This document shows, in pieces, positions 36,313-45,464 of a DNA stretch of 64,000 bases. Below the pieces are notes generated by a model that saw nothing but the letters and a program-made list of their open reading frames with translations, did no database searches and was not told the DNA's origin. Made by a program: the position numbers and the translations under genes. The stretch covers positions 284,198-348,197 of the forward strand of contig CAZNDG010000001.1 in assembly GCA_964571695.1 (NCBI GenBank), given 5' to 3'. How positions within the stretch are numbered: position 1 is the first letter of the stretch; the number at the start of each line of letters is the position of its first letter. The DNA is from UBA8958 sp964571695 (lineage in GTDB: Bacteria; Desulfobacterota; Syntrophia; Syntrophales; UBA8958).

Positions 36313-37244
36313 TGTTTCTTCCCCGGCGCCCGGTGCGTTCGTTTCCCTGGAGACATCGAGCCATATTTTCTCCTCAGGTGAGAACGGTAGTCATGGCGAT
36401 GGTGGGTGAGGACCCAATCAATATAGGAGATGTTTCTTTCGATGGCTTGTATATATAGGTCCTCGTCGATGCCCCAGCGCATCCGAAAATGGTGACGGGA
36501 AAACCGATAGACATCGCCCATATCTTCGGCGAAACGGCGCCGGGTCATCTCGTAAAACCCCCGGGTCTTATCCAGTAGATCCAACTGGCTCGTAAAGGTC
36601 GTGATGCCGCCCTCCACGTACTCGTTGTAAAGATCGAGCAGCCTCTCCAGGTAATAGCGCTCGGACATCTGGCCCAAAAGATCGGCAGTGCCAAGGATTT
36701 TCCCGAGCAAGGCCACCGTTTCGTTGCCGAAATGTATTTCCGTGACCTTGTTGTTGAGTCCGGTACAGTGAAGGATGTCCTGAAACGCGGGAAGATCTTC
36801 CTTGAAAAGCGGATCGTTGCGGTAATATTCCTTCAGGAAGGAGATGCTTCTGTCCACATGGATCAGGGTATATTTTGCCCCTGTTCCCTCCGTGTCGTCC
36901 TCGCTCTGGATGTAACCGGTATCGTGCATGAGCCCGCTGATAAGCCCCATGTTCACATCTTTTTCGGTTAAGGTACGCCCGGCCTCGACGGCCCCGTGCA
37001 TGAGTCGGGCCACGGCGAGGGTGACTGAGGTGGTGTGGCTCAGATCATGGAACTTCAGGTTGGATTGACGGAAACAAGGATACCTGCCTTGGAAGAGCAG
37101 GATAATATCATCCCAGGCGCGTGCGAAGACGGCGAAGTCGAAGCGGGGAAAGATCAAGGTAACAATGGCCCTGATTTCTTCACAAACGGCCCGGTGGTCA
37201 TCGGTATTGACGAGGTTGGCCAACTGTTTCTCACGATCGTTCAT
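36309..37244 (-). CDS. HD-domain phosphohydrolase, cyclic-nucleotide-phosphodiesterase-like
   Basis: 311 residues from ATG 37244, which has a GAGG site; a TTG five codons upstream is less likely. Metal ligands of the HD fold are His66 and His70 (KFHDLSHTTSV) and His107-Asp108 (GLMHDTGY), with further His at HVDRS and LHCTG. The spacing resembles class I cyclic nucleotide phosphodiesterases more than HD-GYP proteins. Substrate unknown. It is the first gene of a two-gene coupled unit with the 145-residue protein. Confidence 0.82.
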   Translation of the reverse strand: MNDREKQLANLVNTDDHRAVCEEIRAIVTLIFPRFDFAVFARAWDDIILLFQGRYPCFRQSNLKFHDLSHTTSVTLAVARLMHGAVEAGRTLTEKDVNMGLISGLMHDTGYIQSEDDTEGTGAKYTLIHVDRSISFLKEYYRNDPLFKEDLPAFQDILHCTGLNNKVTEIHFGNETVALLGKILGTADLLGQMSERYYLERLLDLYNEYVEGGITTFTSQLDLLDKTRGFYEMTRRRFAEDMGDVYRFSRHHFRMRWGIDEDLYIQAIERNISYIDWVLTHHRHDYRSHLRRKYGSMSPGKRTHRAPGKKQ

Positions 37245-37878
37245 CGGCGGTTTCCTCAAGCATTATCATCTCCGTGCATAGGCCTGTTTTATAGCGGGAC
37301 TATTCACGGATTGGGAGGAATAAAATAACTGTATATACACTTGACTTCGCCAAGAATAAAAACAGCGCGGACATTTAATCAATTTGATGAAGAAATTGCA
37401 ATATTAATTCTATGGTTGAGAACCATTTTATCTTCCAAATACTTATATTCAATAAAAAAATAGTAGCGACAATATGGATGACAAAATGTCTTTGATTTTT
37501 CCATATGAATTGTTGTGTTCGTCCAACCCCATGTAATGATGAAAGTTGAGAAAAAAAGATAGTGGCGGTGATAAGCATAGCCCAGTCATCTCGGCGTTGA
37601 ATGAAGGAGCGCGGGTTGTGCTGGCGATGAGGGCATGTGATATGTAGGTGCAAGGCCATTATCTCTTATTGCTTAGGTGCCGAGTCGGATATTTGACGTT
37701 CAACGCCGACATCCCCGATTATTTGACCATAAATATCCTCTGTTTTCTAAAATATCATGGTATAGAAACAATAAGCAGTAAAGATTCGAGACGTAGGTGC
37801 TGGCATCATTTCTGCAAGGTTGAGTTACAATTGCCGTAAGCGTCAAAAAAATAGCGATATGCAGAGGAGGAAAGGGCA
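37245..37878. other. A/T-rich gap before the LysM-RlpA gene
   Basis: A stretch of about 630 bases, clearly richer in A and T than its surroundings. An open frame on the minus strand (37375-37659) has no recognisable motif and no good ribosome binding site, so I do not call it a gene. The notable element is the sigma-54-like promoter at 37801-37816. The base composition suggests either a regulatory region or a remnant of foreign DNA. Confidence 0.45.
37801..37816 (+). promoter_or_regulatory. Candidate sigma-54 promoter
   Basis: TGGCATCATTTCTGCA has GG and GC exactly 12 bases apart, as in the -24/-12 consensus TGGCAC-N5-TTGC(A/T), with two mismatches. Transcription would start near 37828, about 50 bases before the LysM-RlpA start codon. 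The sigma-54 call is inferred from this one site. Confidence 0.5.
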
Positions 37879-38595
37879 ATGATATACCGGATCCAGAAAG
37901 GTGATTCCATAAGCAAGATAACTGACATGCTCGGTATAAATTGGGATGAATTTCGAAAGTTGAATCCTCATGCGGTCAATCAATCGAAAACTACCGGGAA
38001 ATGGTATATCAAGGCGGGGAAAACCGTTGAAGTGCCCGAATCATTCAAAGTCAAGTTGACCGCCGCTCAGGACGATATGAAGGTAGAAGCGAGACGGCAA
38101 GAAACCGGCGGAAACCAATGGCGGGAATACATAGTACAAAGGGGCGACAGCATTTGGAAATTGTCCAGGGAAAAATTCAACCTTCCGGTGGATGCGATCA
38201 TGAAGGACAACAATATCGTAAATGCCAAATCCCTCCAGATCGGTCAATCATTGCGAATCCGGAATGAATCAATTTCATTGGCGGTGCCTGCAAATTCTCC
38301 TCCGCCGGGAAAGGAGGAGGTCGTGGCGAGCTGGTATGGAGAGAAATATCACGGCCGCCTGATGTCTAACGGCAAGCCCTTCGATATGTATAAGAACACT
38401 ATTGCTCATCGCGATTTGCCGCTGGGCACCCGGGTAGAGATAGAAAACCCCGCTACCGGCAAGGTTGTAGAGGCAACGGTGACCGATCGCGGACCATTTA
38501 TCCCGGGGCGCGACATCGATCTGTCTTATGGACTGGCCCGGCAACTATCCATGGTGGAAAAAGGCGTGGGCAAACTCTTGATGAGAGTATTATGA
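37879..38595 (+). CDS. LysM-LysM-RlpA double-psi beta-barrel protein
   Basis: 238 residues. Two LysM repeats (about 2-50, YRIQKGDSISKITDMLGI; about 83-128, YIVQRGDSIWKLSREKF) are followed by an RlpA-type domain (about 145-238, ASWYGEKYHGRLMSNGKPFD and VTDRGPFIPGRDIDLS). LysM binds peptidoglycan, and RlpA-like domains cleave or bind it. No signal peptide is seen: LysM begins at residue 2. The ATG has a strong GAGGAGG site, so the start looks real, which leaves the export route open. Confidence 0.85.
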   Translation: MIYRIQKGDSISKITDMLGINWDEFRKLNPHAVNQSKTTGKWYIKAGKTVEVPESFKVKLTAAQDDMKVEARRQETGGNQWREYIVQRGDSIWKLSREKFNLPVDAIMKDNNIVNAKSLQIGQSLRIRNESISLAVPANSPPPGKEEVVASWYGEKYHGRLMSNGKPFDMYKNTIAHRDLPLGTRVEIENPATGKVVEATVTDRGPFIPGRDIDLSYGLARQLSMVEKGVGKLLMRVL

Positions 38596-38615
38596 GGGAT
38601 TTTTAAACACGGCGT

Positions 38616-40172
38616 TCAGTGTAATGGAGTTTTAATCTCCCGATGATTGGAATTGCTCCTTGCCAGGGCCACGCAGACAAGGGCCGCCAGGGGGAAGAGG
38701 GCCAGGTATTCGTAGACCGCTTCAAAGGCGTAACTCGACGCCCGGACCAGGAGGATCTGCTTGGCCTGGAAGAGCAGGCGATTCCAGGTGTCGGGATCGA
38801 AGCCCCCTGTCGCGTTAACGGCGTAGAGACTGAAGCGGGACAGCAGCTCGTCGAGGGCGGGGCTGGCCCAGGTGAGATTGGCGCTCAGGGCTTCGTAAAA
38901 GGAGTCCTTTTTTATGGAGAGCAGAGATGTGGCGTAGGAGGTGCCGATAGAGCCGGCGACGAGACGGGAGACGTTGACGAGGGTGGAGCCGTTGGCAACG
39001 TCCCGCTCTTTCAAGGTGCCCAGCGCCAGGAGCGTTATGGGGGCGAAGGCGCCGCCGATGAAGAATCCCCAGCAGATATAATCCAGATAGAGAAGCTCCC
39101 GGGGAGTGTCCATATCACTGTGGAACCGCCAGGAGGCGACGGCGGCGCCAACAAGGCATACCATGGCTACAGTCTTGGGATTGATCCGGTCCGACAGGAT
39201 TCCGGAGAGGAGTGTGGCCACCCCGGCGAAGAGGGCGCCGGGAAGAAGAATGATCCCCGATTGAAAGGTGGTGTAGCCATGCACCTGTTGTAGATATATA
39301 GGCAGGAGAAAGAAAAACCCGTAAGCTGTGACGGAAAAGAGCATCATCGCCCAGATGCTCAACCGGAAGGGCTGATGACCCATGATCCGCCGGGGGAAGA
39401 GGGGATTGCCGCTCAGGAGGAGCCAGCCAATCGCGGCGGCGCCGGAGGCGAGGAAGACGAGGACCAGGGTGAGGATGAAATCCGAATGGAGCCAGCCGTG
39501 TTCCTGACCCTTGCCCAGGAAGACGATGAGGGCCGACAGGGCCGTGGCGGATAAGATAAAGCCTGTGAAATCGAACCGGGGCGGCTGCTCCCGGGGGAGG
39601 ACGTTCTCCATGAGCCACCAGATCAGGGCGACGTCGATGATCCCCACCGGGATGTTGATGAAAAAGACCCACCGCCAGTTCAGGCATTCCGTGAGCAGTC
39701 CACCCAGGGTAGGTCCCAGGGCCGGGGCAAAAGAGGCGGAAATGCCGTAAACGCCCATGGCCATCCCCCGCTCTTCGGGGGGGAATGTCTCGTAAAGAAT
39801 CAACAGTCCTACCGGCATCATGATCCCTTCGGCAATTCCCTGAAAGAACCGGGCGAAGAGCATCATCTCCAGGGTGTTGGCGAATCCGGCCAGGGTGGAC
39901 ATGGCCACGAAGAGAACGATTCCGAAGCAGTAGGTGTTCCGGTGGCCGGCCATGTCCGCGGTGCGGCCGACGGCGGTCATGGCGATGGCGGCGCCGAGAA
40001 AATAGGTGATGACCACCCACTGGATGCCGTAGATGTCCGTTTCCATGGTCGCCATCATCTTGGGCAGGACGATATCGACGATGGTCGTGTCCAGGAGGGC
40101 AATGAAGACGGCGACCGACACCAGAACGGCGATCAGCCATTTGTTTGTCCGGCCTGGTTCTGAATTCCCCAT
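38616..40172 (-). CDS. MFS multidrug exporter, DHA2 / EmrB-QacA family (14 TM)
   Basis: 518 residues with about 14 hydrophobic segments. Motif A-like and motif C-like blocks are present (ALLDTTIVDIVLPKMMATM; SFAPALGPTLGGLL), which points to a drug:proton antiporter. With the HlyD-type gene upstream it resembles EmrAB. Unlike a usual emrRAB operon, a terminator and a 250-base gap separate it from the HlyD gene, so it may have its own promoter. No outer membrane TolC gene is seen. Confidence 0.9.
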   Translation of the reverse strand: MGNSEPGRTNKWLIAVLVSVAVFIALLDTTIVDIVLPKMMATMETDIYGIQWVVITYFLGAAIAMTAVGRTADMAGHRNTYCFGIVLFVAMSTLAGFANTLEMMLFARFFQGIAEGIMMPVGLLILYETFPPEERGMAMGVYGISASFAPALGPTLGGLLTECLNWRWVFFINIPVGIIDVALIWWLMENVLPREQPPRFDFTGFILSATALSALIVFLGKGQEHGWLHSDFILTLVLVFLASGAAAIGWLLLSGNPLFPRRIMGHQPFRLSIWAMMLFSVTAYGFFFLLPIYLQQVHGYTTFQSGIILLPGALFAGVATLLSGILSDRINPKTVAMVCLVGAAVASWRFHSDMDTPRELLYLDYICWGFFIGGAFAPITLLALGTLKERDVANGSTLVNVSRLVAGSIGTSYATSLLSIKKDSFYEALSANLTWASPALDELLSRFSLYAVNATGGFDPDTWNRLLFQAKQILLVRASSYAFEAVYEYLALFPLAALVCVALARSNSNHREIKTPLH

Positions 40173-40331
40173 GGTCGCGAGTCCTTAATGTTTTAAATCC
40201 ACGCCACTCCAGAGCTGGAAAAGTAGCGCGGGTCTACCGGTTTCCGAAGGCAAACTGACATTTCGATCTTCCTTTTAACAAATTCGTAAAAAAGGCAAAA
40301 ATTAACGACATCAATCTCCACCTTCATCTCC

Positions 40332-40362
40332 AAAAAAAATACCGTTCATGAGGCACGGTATT
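40332..40362 (-). terminator. Intrinsic terminator after the HlyD gene
   Basis: On the minus strand AATACCGT and ACGGTATT form an 8-bp stem with a 9-base loop, then a run of eight T. It lies 58 bases after the HlyD stop codon and would separate that unit from the MFS gene. Confidence 0.8.
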
Positions 40363-40420
40363 CCAGCCTTGATGGCAACAACGAAAAAAAGATTAAATTT
40401 GGTTTTCAAGCGAGATCGTA

Positions 40421-41542
40421 TCATTTATCGATGAAGACCTCGCAGGATAGTCCCGGCAACAGGTCGGGACGGTTCTGGAGATCGTCGATGGAGATTCGGA
40501 CGGGGATCCGCTGCACAACCTTGGTGAACTCCCCGGCGGAGACGTCCCGGGGAATCAGCGCGAATTCCGCCGCGGAGGCCGGGGTCACGACGACGACCCG
40601 TCCGGTCAGGGTTCGGTTGGGAAAATTGTCCACGATAAATTCCGCCTTTTTGCCTGGAGTGATATAACGGACCTTGGTTTCTTCGAAGCGGGCCTCGATG
40701 TACCTGGTCTCGGGATTGTAGATGCCCAGGACGGGCCTCCCCGGAGTAGCGTAGTCTCCCTCGCGGACGAGGAGCCGGGCCACGATGCCGTCGATGGGGG
40801 CTTTCACCTCGCAGCGGGAACGGTAAAGCCGGGCGAGCTTCCGGGCCTCCTCGGCTTTGTCGATACCGTCTTCGACCTCCCGGGTGGCTGCCTGTGCCTT
40901 GGTGATCACGGCGCGGGAGGCCTCCGCCTCCGCCAGCCGGGAGACGGCGAGACGGACCTGGGCCTCCGCGGTGCTGTAATCCGCATCAGCGGACCGCCAA
41001 GCGGTTTCCACCTCATCGAAGCGGGCCTTGCCGATGGCTTCCTTGTCGTAGAGTCTTTTAAAACGCTGGTATTGAAGCTGCATATGGTCGAGGTTGGCCC
41101 GGGCCTTGAGCTGCTGTTTCTCCGCGACGACCAGGGCGGATCGGGCGGCCGCGATGGCGGCCGGGACGCTAAGCCGGGCCTGGTGCAGCTCCGCATGGTA
41201 GCGTTCCGTCCGGGACCGCAGAGAGGCAAGATCCGCCTCGGCAAGTCCCATTTGGCGATCCATCTGTTCCGGATCGATATGGAGCAGGACCTGTCCAGCC
41301 CGGACGGTTTGCCCCTCCTTCACAGCAATGGACAGGATCTTGCCGGGGATTTCCGGGGCAACGTTGGCCATGTCGGCCTTGATATAAGCGGCGTTGGTGG
41401 TGATATGGCCGATCCGCCAGTAGAGCCAGCGGCCCCCGTAAAGCATGGCGGCGGCCAGGATAAGGATCATCGCCCACCGGCCGGCCCGACGCCATTCGAT
41501 GATCTTGGCCGCGGCACCCCTCGGTTTTTCTTGCTCGGTCAT
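40421..41542 (-). CDS. HlyD/EmrA-family membrane fusion protein
   Basis: 373 residues. One N-terminal membrane anchor (about residues 18-38, RWAMILILAAAMLYGGRWLYW) precedes a lipoyl-like half (IAVKEGQTVRAGQVLLHID), a helical hairpin of about 130 residues, the second lipoyl half (VKAPIDGIVARLLVREGDY), and a beta-barrel domain. It links an inner membrane pump to an outer membrane channel. Start overlaps the TetR stop by ATGA. Confidence 0.9.
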   Translation of the reverse strand: MTEQEKPRGAAAKIIEWRRAGRWAMILILAAAMLYGGRWLYWRIGHITTNAAYIKADMANVAPEIPGKILSIAVKEGQTVRAGQVLLHIDPEQMDRQMGLAEADLASLRSRTERYHAELHQARLSVPAAIAAARSALVVAEKQQLKARANLDHMQLQYQRFKRLYDKEAIGKARFDEVETAWRSADADYSTAEAQVRLAVSRLAEAEASRAVITKAQAATREVEDGIDKAEEARKLARLYRSRCEVKAPIDGIVARLLVREGDYATPGRPVLGIYNPETRYIEARFEETKVRYITPGKKAEFIVDNFPNRTLTGRVVVVTPASAAEFALIPRDVSAGEFTKVVQRIPVRISIDDLQNRPDLLPGLSCEVFIDK

Positions 41543-42135
41543 GGGTTTTCTCCCCGGGCCGTCATGATCCCGTGAATCAGGATGTAGAGGAGATCGTCAA
41601 CCTCTTGCTCCATCTGGTCGGATGTATCTTCATAGATCAGGGGCAATTCGAGACGATTGAGGATCGTTTGGACATTTTTCGCCAAATGCCCCGTATCTAT
41701 GGGACGGAAGATGCCGGTGCGCTGGCCTTCCTTGAGGATGACGGCGATCATTGCCCGCTCCGAGGCCCGAAAAGAGGTTTCATGACCGGCATAGAGCTGC
41801 GCCACCTCCTCACCCACATCCCGGGGGACCATGAGCAACTCCCTAAGTTGCTGGAAATGGGTGAGCTTCGCGAGAATCAACGCCCGTAATTTTGCCGGCG
41901 GCTCCTTTTCAGCGGCGACGGCACTTTCCATGTCGGCCAGGACGGAACTCTCTTCCCGGATGACCAGGGCATGGAAAATCTCTTCTTTGCCGCCGGGAAA
42001 ATGATGATAAACGGCCGTTTTCGCAACACCCAAAGGGTGGACGATATCGGCAAGGGTGGCCCGGCGGTAGCCGTGCCGGGCAAAAACGACCCGGGCGGCA
42101 TCGAGGATGCGGTTTTTATCGAGATATGCGGCCAT
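41539..42135 (-). CDS. TetR-family transcriptional repressor
   Basis: 198 residues. The N-terminal helix-turn-helix reads ARVVFARHGYRRATLADIV, then VAKTAVYHHFPGGKEEIF, as in TetR. The C-terminal ligand domain is diverse. It leads the unit TetR-HlyD and is translated coupled to HlyD, so it very likely represses this efflux set and itself. An imperfect inverted repeat at 42159-42174 is a candidate operator. Confidence 0.9.
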   Translation of the reverse strand: MAAYLDKNRILDAARVVFARHGYRRATLADIVHPLGVAKTAVYHHFPGGKEEIFHALVIREESSVLADMESAVAAEKEPPAKLRALILAKLTHFQQLRELLMVPRDVGEEVAQLYAGHETSFRASERAMIAVILKEGQRTGIFRPIDTGHLAKNVQTILNRLELPLIYEDTSDQMEQEVDDLLYILIHGIMTARGENP

Positions 42136-42467
42136 GACTTCACCTTAACAATTTAATTATACATTAACATGTAAAAATATAGGCCTCAGCGTGCACCTTG
42201 TCAAGGAGAAAAAGCTCCCGTTCCCTTTTCCGGCGCCCGGATTATACGTGAGGAAGGAATGCATAAAAAGGGCGGAAAAGGGTAAATAATTCTTGCTTCC
42301 CCTTTGCCGCCGTGTTACTTTAGCAGCCATCGTTGTCGGCACCGCTTTTTTCCCAACCAAGTAAAATCAATCCATATGCAAGGGGGGTGATTTCCAGTTA
42401 TCAGAGAAATCGGGTGAACAAGTATCATAATTTATTTTTTCGCTTCACGGTTAAAGGAGGGAACCTT
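42136..42467. other. Divergent gap between the TetR and CoA-transferase genes
   Basis: No gene is supported. The frame of the CoA-transferase stays open upstream to 42333 but lacks a start signal there. The TetR side holds the inverted repeat described separately. The right part is A/T rich and ends in the AAAGGAGGG ribosome binding site of the CoA-transferase gene. Confidence 0.5.
42159..42174. promoter_or_regulatory. Candidate TetR operator
   Basis: ATACAT-TAAC-ATGTAA is an imperfect inverted repeat, with five of six positions symmetric in each half, placed 24 bases upstream of the TetR start codon. This is where an autoregulatory TetR operator is expected. Confidence 0.35.
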
Positions 42468-43796
42468 ATGCCTGATGTTTTCAAGGATTATGTGAAGAAA
42501 AAATTCTCCCGGCCCGGGCCTCTCAATGGCGTCCGGGTCCTCGAGGTCTGTACGCTCCTCTTCGGTCCTTCCGGTCCGTCCTTTCTGGCGGAAATGGGAG
42601 CCGATGTCATCAAGATCGAATTGCCCCCCGCCGGAGACGTAACGCGATCTCTCAATCCCTTCGGATGGTTCTACAAAGAACAGTCGCCCATGTTCATGCA
42701 CATCAACCCCAACAAGTATTACATGGCCCTCGATCTCCATATCGATATGGGACAGCAGATCTTCAAAGAACTGGCGGCCAAGGCGGACATTATCGAATTC
42801 AATCTCCGCCCCGGGGTCACCAGGCGCTGGAATATCGGCTATGAACAGATCAAGGAAGTAAATCCCGGTATCATTTATATCGAAAAGAATGGCTTCGGAC
42901 AGTGGGGCCTCTACGCCGAGCAGGACCGCCCATCCAATGACGGTGCTTCCCAGGCCCTGTCCGGATACGCCTGGATGTCCAGCTTCCCCAATCGCCCGCC
43001 CCTGAAGCAGGCCATCTGGATCTGCGATTATTATGGCGGACTCATGGGCGAGGTAGCCGTCCTGGCCGCCCTTCATCACCGCCGGAAGACAGGTCGGGGA
43101 CAGTTCATCGAGATGTCCCAGACGGAGAACATCATGCGGGTCATGAACTGGGTATGGCCTTACCAGCAGTTGACCGGCAAGGGCGTGGAGGCGGCGGGCA
43201 ACCGCGATCAATGCATCTGCCCCGCTGACACCTTCCTTTGCGCCGACAATCGTCTGGCTGCCCTGGCCGCCCCGGCGCCGGAGGAATTCCTCGGCCTGTG
43301 CCGGGCCATGGGCAAAGAGGAACTGGCCTCCGATCCCCGCTTTCAGGAGCACAGCGTCCGGCTCCAGGATGAGAACGCCCTGGAGATCCTGAAGATCATC
43401 TCCGCCTGGGCCCGCACCAAGAGCGCCGACGAAGTCGAGGCCCTGGGCAAGGAGTTTGGTTTTTCCGCCACCCGCCTCCATAACGCCAAGGATATGAACG
43501 AAGATCCCCACCGCCGCCAGCGGGGATTCGTAAAGGAGATCGACGATCCTCTCTACGGGTATTATGTAGAGCACGAATTTCCCGTCATGATGTCCAAGAC
43601 CCCACCCAAGATCAAATGGACGGTACGACCGGTAGGCTTCGACAATGAATTCATCATGGCGAAGATTCTGGGGAGGAATCAGGCGCAGATCGATGAACTT
43701 TATCTGCATGGCGTTCTGGGGAAATGGAAAGACATGCAGGGCCGTCGTCCCCCGTCCGATTGGGATGGGCAGGCCGGCGCCATCATCAGGAGGTGA
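42468..43796 (+). CDS. CaiB/BaiF (class III) CoA-transferase, catalytic-type subunit
   Basis: 442 residues from ATG 42468 behind AAAGGAGGG; the frame opens earlier, without a good site. It has the FMAEMGADVIKIE-like N-terminal block and a CoA-binding Gly-rich region. In WICDYYGGLMGEVAVLAALH, Asp187 is at the place of the catalytic Asp that forms the acyl anhydride in class III enzymes. Such enzymes move CoA between carboxylic acids. Together with the next gene it is a likely heteromer, as in the BbsEF benzylsuccinate CoA-transferase type. Substrate unknown. Confidence 0.88.
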   Translation: MPDVFKDYVKKKFSRPGPLNGVRVLEVCTLLFGPSGPSFLAEMGADVIKIELPPAGDVTRSLNPFGWFYKEQSPMFMHINPNKYYMALDLHIDMGQQIFKELAAKADIIEFNLRPGVTRRWNIGYEQIKEVNPGIIYIEKNGFGQWGLYAEQDRPSNDGASQALSGYAWMSSFPNRPPLKQAIWICDYYGGLMGEVAVLAALHHRRKTGRGQFIEMSQTENIMRVMNWVWPYQQLTGKGVEAAGNRDQCICPADTFLCADNRLAALAAPAPEEFLGLCRAMGKEELASDPRFQEHSVRLQDENALEILKIISAWARTKSADEVEALGKEFGFSATRLHNAKDMNEDPHRRQRGFVKEIDDPLYGYYVEHEFPVMMSKTPPKIKWTVRPVGFDNEFIMAKILGRNQAQIDELYLHGVLGKWKDMQGRRPPSDWDGQAGAIIRR

Positions 43797-43801
43797 GGGA
43801 C

Positions 43802-45151
43802 ATGACCGAGCATAAAAGACCGAAATGGGCCGACTGGGCCGATCATATCCGCGCTCTTGACGACCCGGCGAAAAACTTTGAAAAACCCGAAGCGCTGGAT
43901 GATTTGACCGTGATTGACCTGAGTTCCCGGAGCATGGCCGGGCCTTACTGCACGTCACTGCTGGCGGAGCTTGGGGCGGAGACGATCCGCATCGAACCGC
44001 CGGGAGGAGATCTGGTCCGGAGCTATTCCCCCAACGGCGTCATGCACCGTGGGACGGGGATGGCCTATCTTCAGGAAGGACGCAACAAATACCATGTTAC
44101 CCTGAATCTGGAAACGGAGGCCGGGCGGGATATGCTCCGCTCCCTGGTCGGCCAGGCCGATATCCTCATCGAGACCTTTCCGGCGGGGAGGATGGATAAC
44201 TGGGGCATCGGTTACGAGGAACTGGCAAAACTGAATCCCCGCCTGATCTATTCCTCCATAACAGGCTACGGACAGTTCGGCCCGGAAAGCGGACGGAACC
44301 AGTATGATTACGACAATGTGGCCCAGGCCCGTTCGGGTGTGCAGTACGCAACCGGCGAGGTCCTTCCCGAGGGCAAGACCGTCGCGGAAGTTCCATATGC
44401 CACCTCCACGAAGGCCGGTCCGTGGATCGCCTGGGCGGTTTCCGGGACCTTCGGCGCCCTGGGGATCCTGGCGGCGGTTTATCACCGGGAAATGACCGGC
44501 GAAGGGCAGGCCATCGACATCAGCACTCCCGAGGCCTATGAGCGTCTAAACGATTATATGCTCCACTGGTATGCCGACCAGGGGATAATCAACGAACGCT
44601 TCGGCAACCTCGATACCTGCCTCTGGCTCTACGGTTTCTATCCCACCAAGGACGGCGGCGTATTTCTCGGAGGGCTGCGGCTGGAGATGTGGAAGGCCTT
44701 CGTGGATATTATCGGCAAGTACGACGACTGGGGCGCCGAACAGTGGATGACCTTGGCGCCGTTCATGAAGAAGGACTGGCAGTTGAAGTATCAGGCAATG
44801 ATCAACCCGGAAACGGAGCAATACACAAGCCAGGAATTGACGATGAAGTCCATCGAATACGCCAAGCGGGGACGTCTGGCGCCCATCACCCCGGTCGTGG
44901 CGGAAATCGTGCCGCCGTGGAATGCCATGCACGACGAGGTCTGGCGGGACCGCGGCGTTTTCACCCCCGTGCAGGACCCAGTCTATGGCTCGATCGTTTG
45001 TGCACAGGCCCAGTGGAAGTCCACGGAAACACCGCCGCGGACTAAGTGGGTCTGCCGCCCGGTCGGCTACGACAATGGTTACGTGTATTTAAAATATCTG
45101 GGTTACGGACCGGCAAAACTCCGAGAATTGACGGAACAGGGGGTTATTTGA
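43802..45151 (+). CDS. CaiB/BaiF (class III) CoA-transferase, second subunit lacking catalytic Asp
   Basis: 449 residues from ATG 43802 behind AGGAGGTGAGGGA. It is a paralogue of the upstream subunit. In the aligned region WIAWAVSGTFGALGILAAVYH the catalytic Asp position is Trp211, so this chain probably does not form the aspartyl anhydride. It begins five bases after the stop of the first subunit. A heteromer with one active and one structural or substrate-binding chain is the simplest reading. Confidence 0.86.
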   Translation: MTEHKRPKWADWADHIRALDDPAKNFEKPEALDDLTVIDLSSRSMAGPYCTSLLAELGAETIRIEPPGGDLVRSYSPNGVMHRGTGMAYLQEGRNKYHVTLNLETEAGRDMLRSLVGQADILIETFPAGRMDNWGIGYEELAKLNPRLIYSSITGYGQFGPESGRNQYDYDNVAQARSGVQYATGEVLPEGKTVAEVPYATSTKAGPWIAWAVSGTFGALGILAAVYHREMTGEGQAIDISTPEAYERLNDYMLHWYADQGIINERFGNLDTCLWLYGFYPTKDGGVFLGGLRLEMWKAFVDIIGKYDDWGAEQWMTLAPFMKKDWQLKYQAMINPETEQYTSQELTMKSIEYAKRGRLAPITPVVAEIVPPWNAMHDEVWRDRGVFTPVQDPVYGSIVCAQAQWKSTETPPRTKWVCRPVGYDNGYVYLKYLGYGPAKLRELTEQGVI

Positions 45152-45464
45152 GGGACCCGCATGACGGCCGCGGACACAAGGAAGAAAAAATACCTGTAAA
45201 ATTAGATTTCTGGCGCTAAATGACTGTAGAAAGAAACGTCAGGAGTCATTATCATTGACATTAACAGCAGAGGGAGGGGAGGCGATCCCCTCCCTTGCTT
45301 TTGACTTCCTTCAAGGGTGAGGAGCTAAACGAGTTATGGCACCGGTGAGAATTTGCATGACTCATTACCAGGTCATCGTTTTTCCGGTAACAGTAAACCG
45401 GCAATAACCCTACCCGATAACGGGAGAAGCGGCTGGTTGTTAACGCTCGGGAAAGGAGAACAGC
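45152..45464. other. Gap between the CoA-transferase pair and the SDR gene
   Basis: Contains the terminator at 45272-45302. The rest up to the AAAGGAG site of the SDR gene shows no gene and no clear promoter. A TGGCAC...TTGC pair at about 45336-45355 has the wrong spacing for sigma-54. The terminator suggests the SDR gene is a separate unit. Confidence 0.5.
45272..45302 (+). terminator. Intrinsic terminator after the CoA-transferase genes
   Basis: GGGAGGGGA and TCCCCTCCC form a perfect 9-bp stem with a GGCGA loop, followed by TTGCTTTT. It ends the two-gene CoA-transferase unit about 120 bases after the second stop codon. Confidence 0.75.

Noticed and set aside
37375..37659. 94-codon minus-strand frame in the A/T-rich gap
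   Set aside because: No ribosome binding site, no motif, and a composition expected of non-coding A/T-rich DNA.
45334..45356. TGGCAC and TTGC resembling a sigma-54 promoter before the SDR gene
   Set aside because: GG and GC are 17 bases apart instead of 12.
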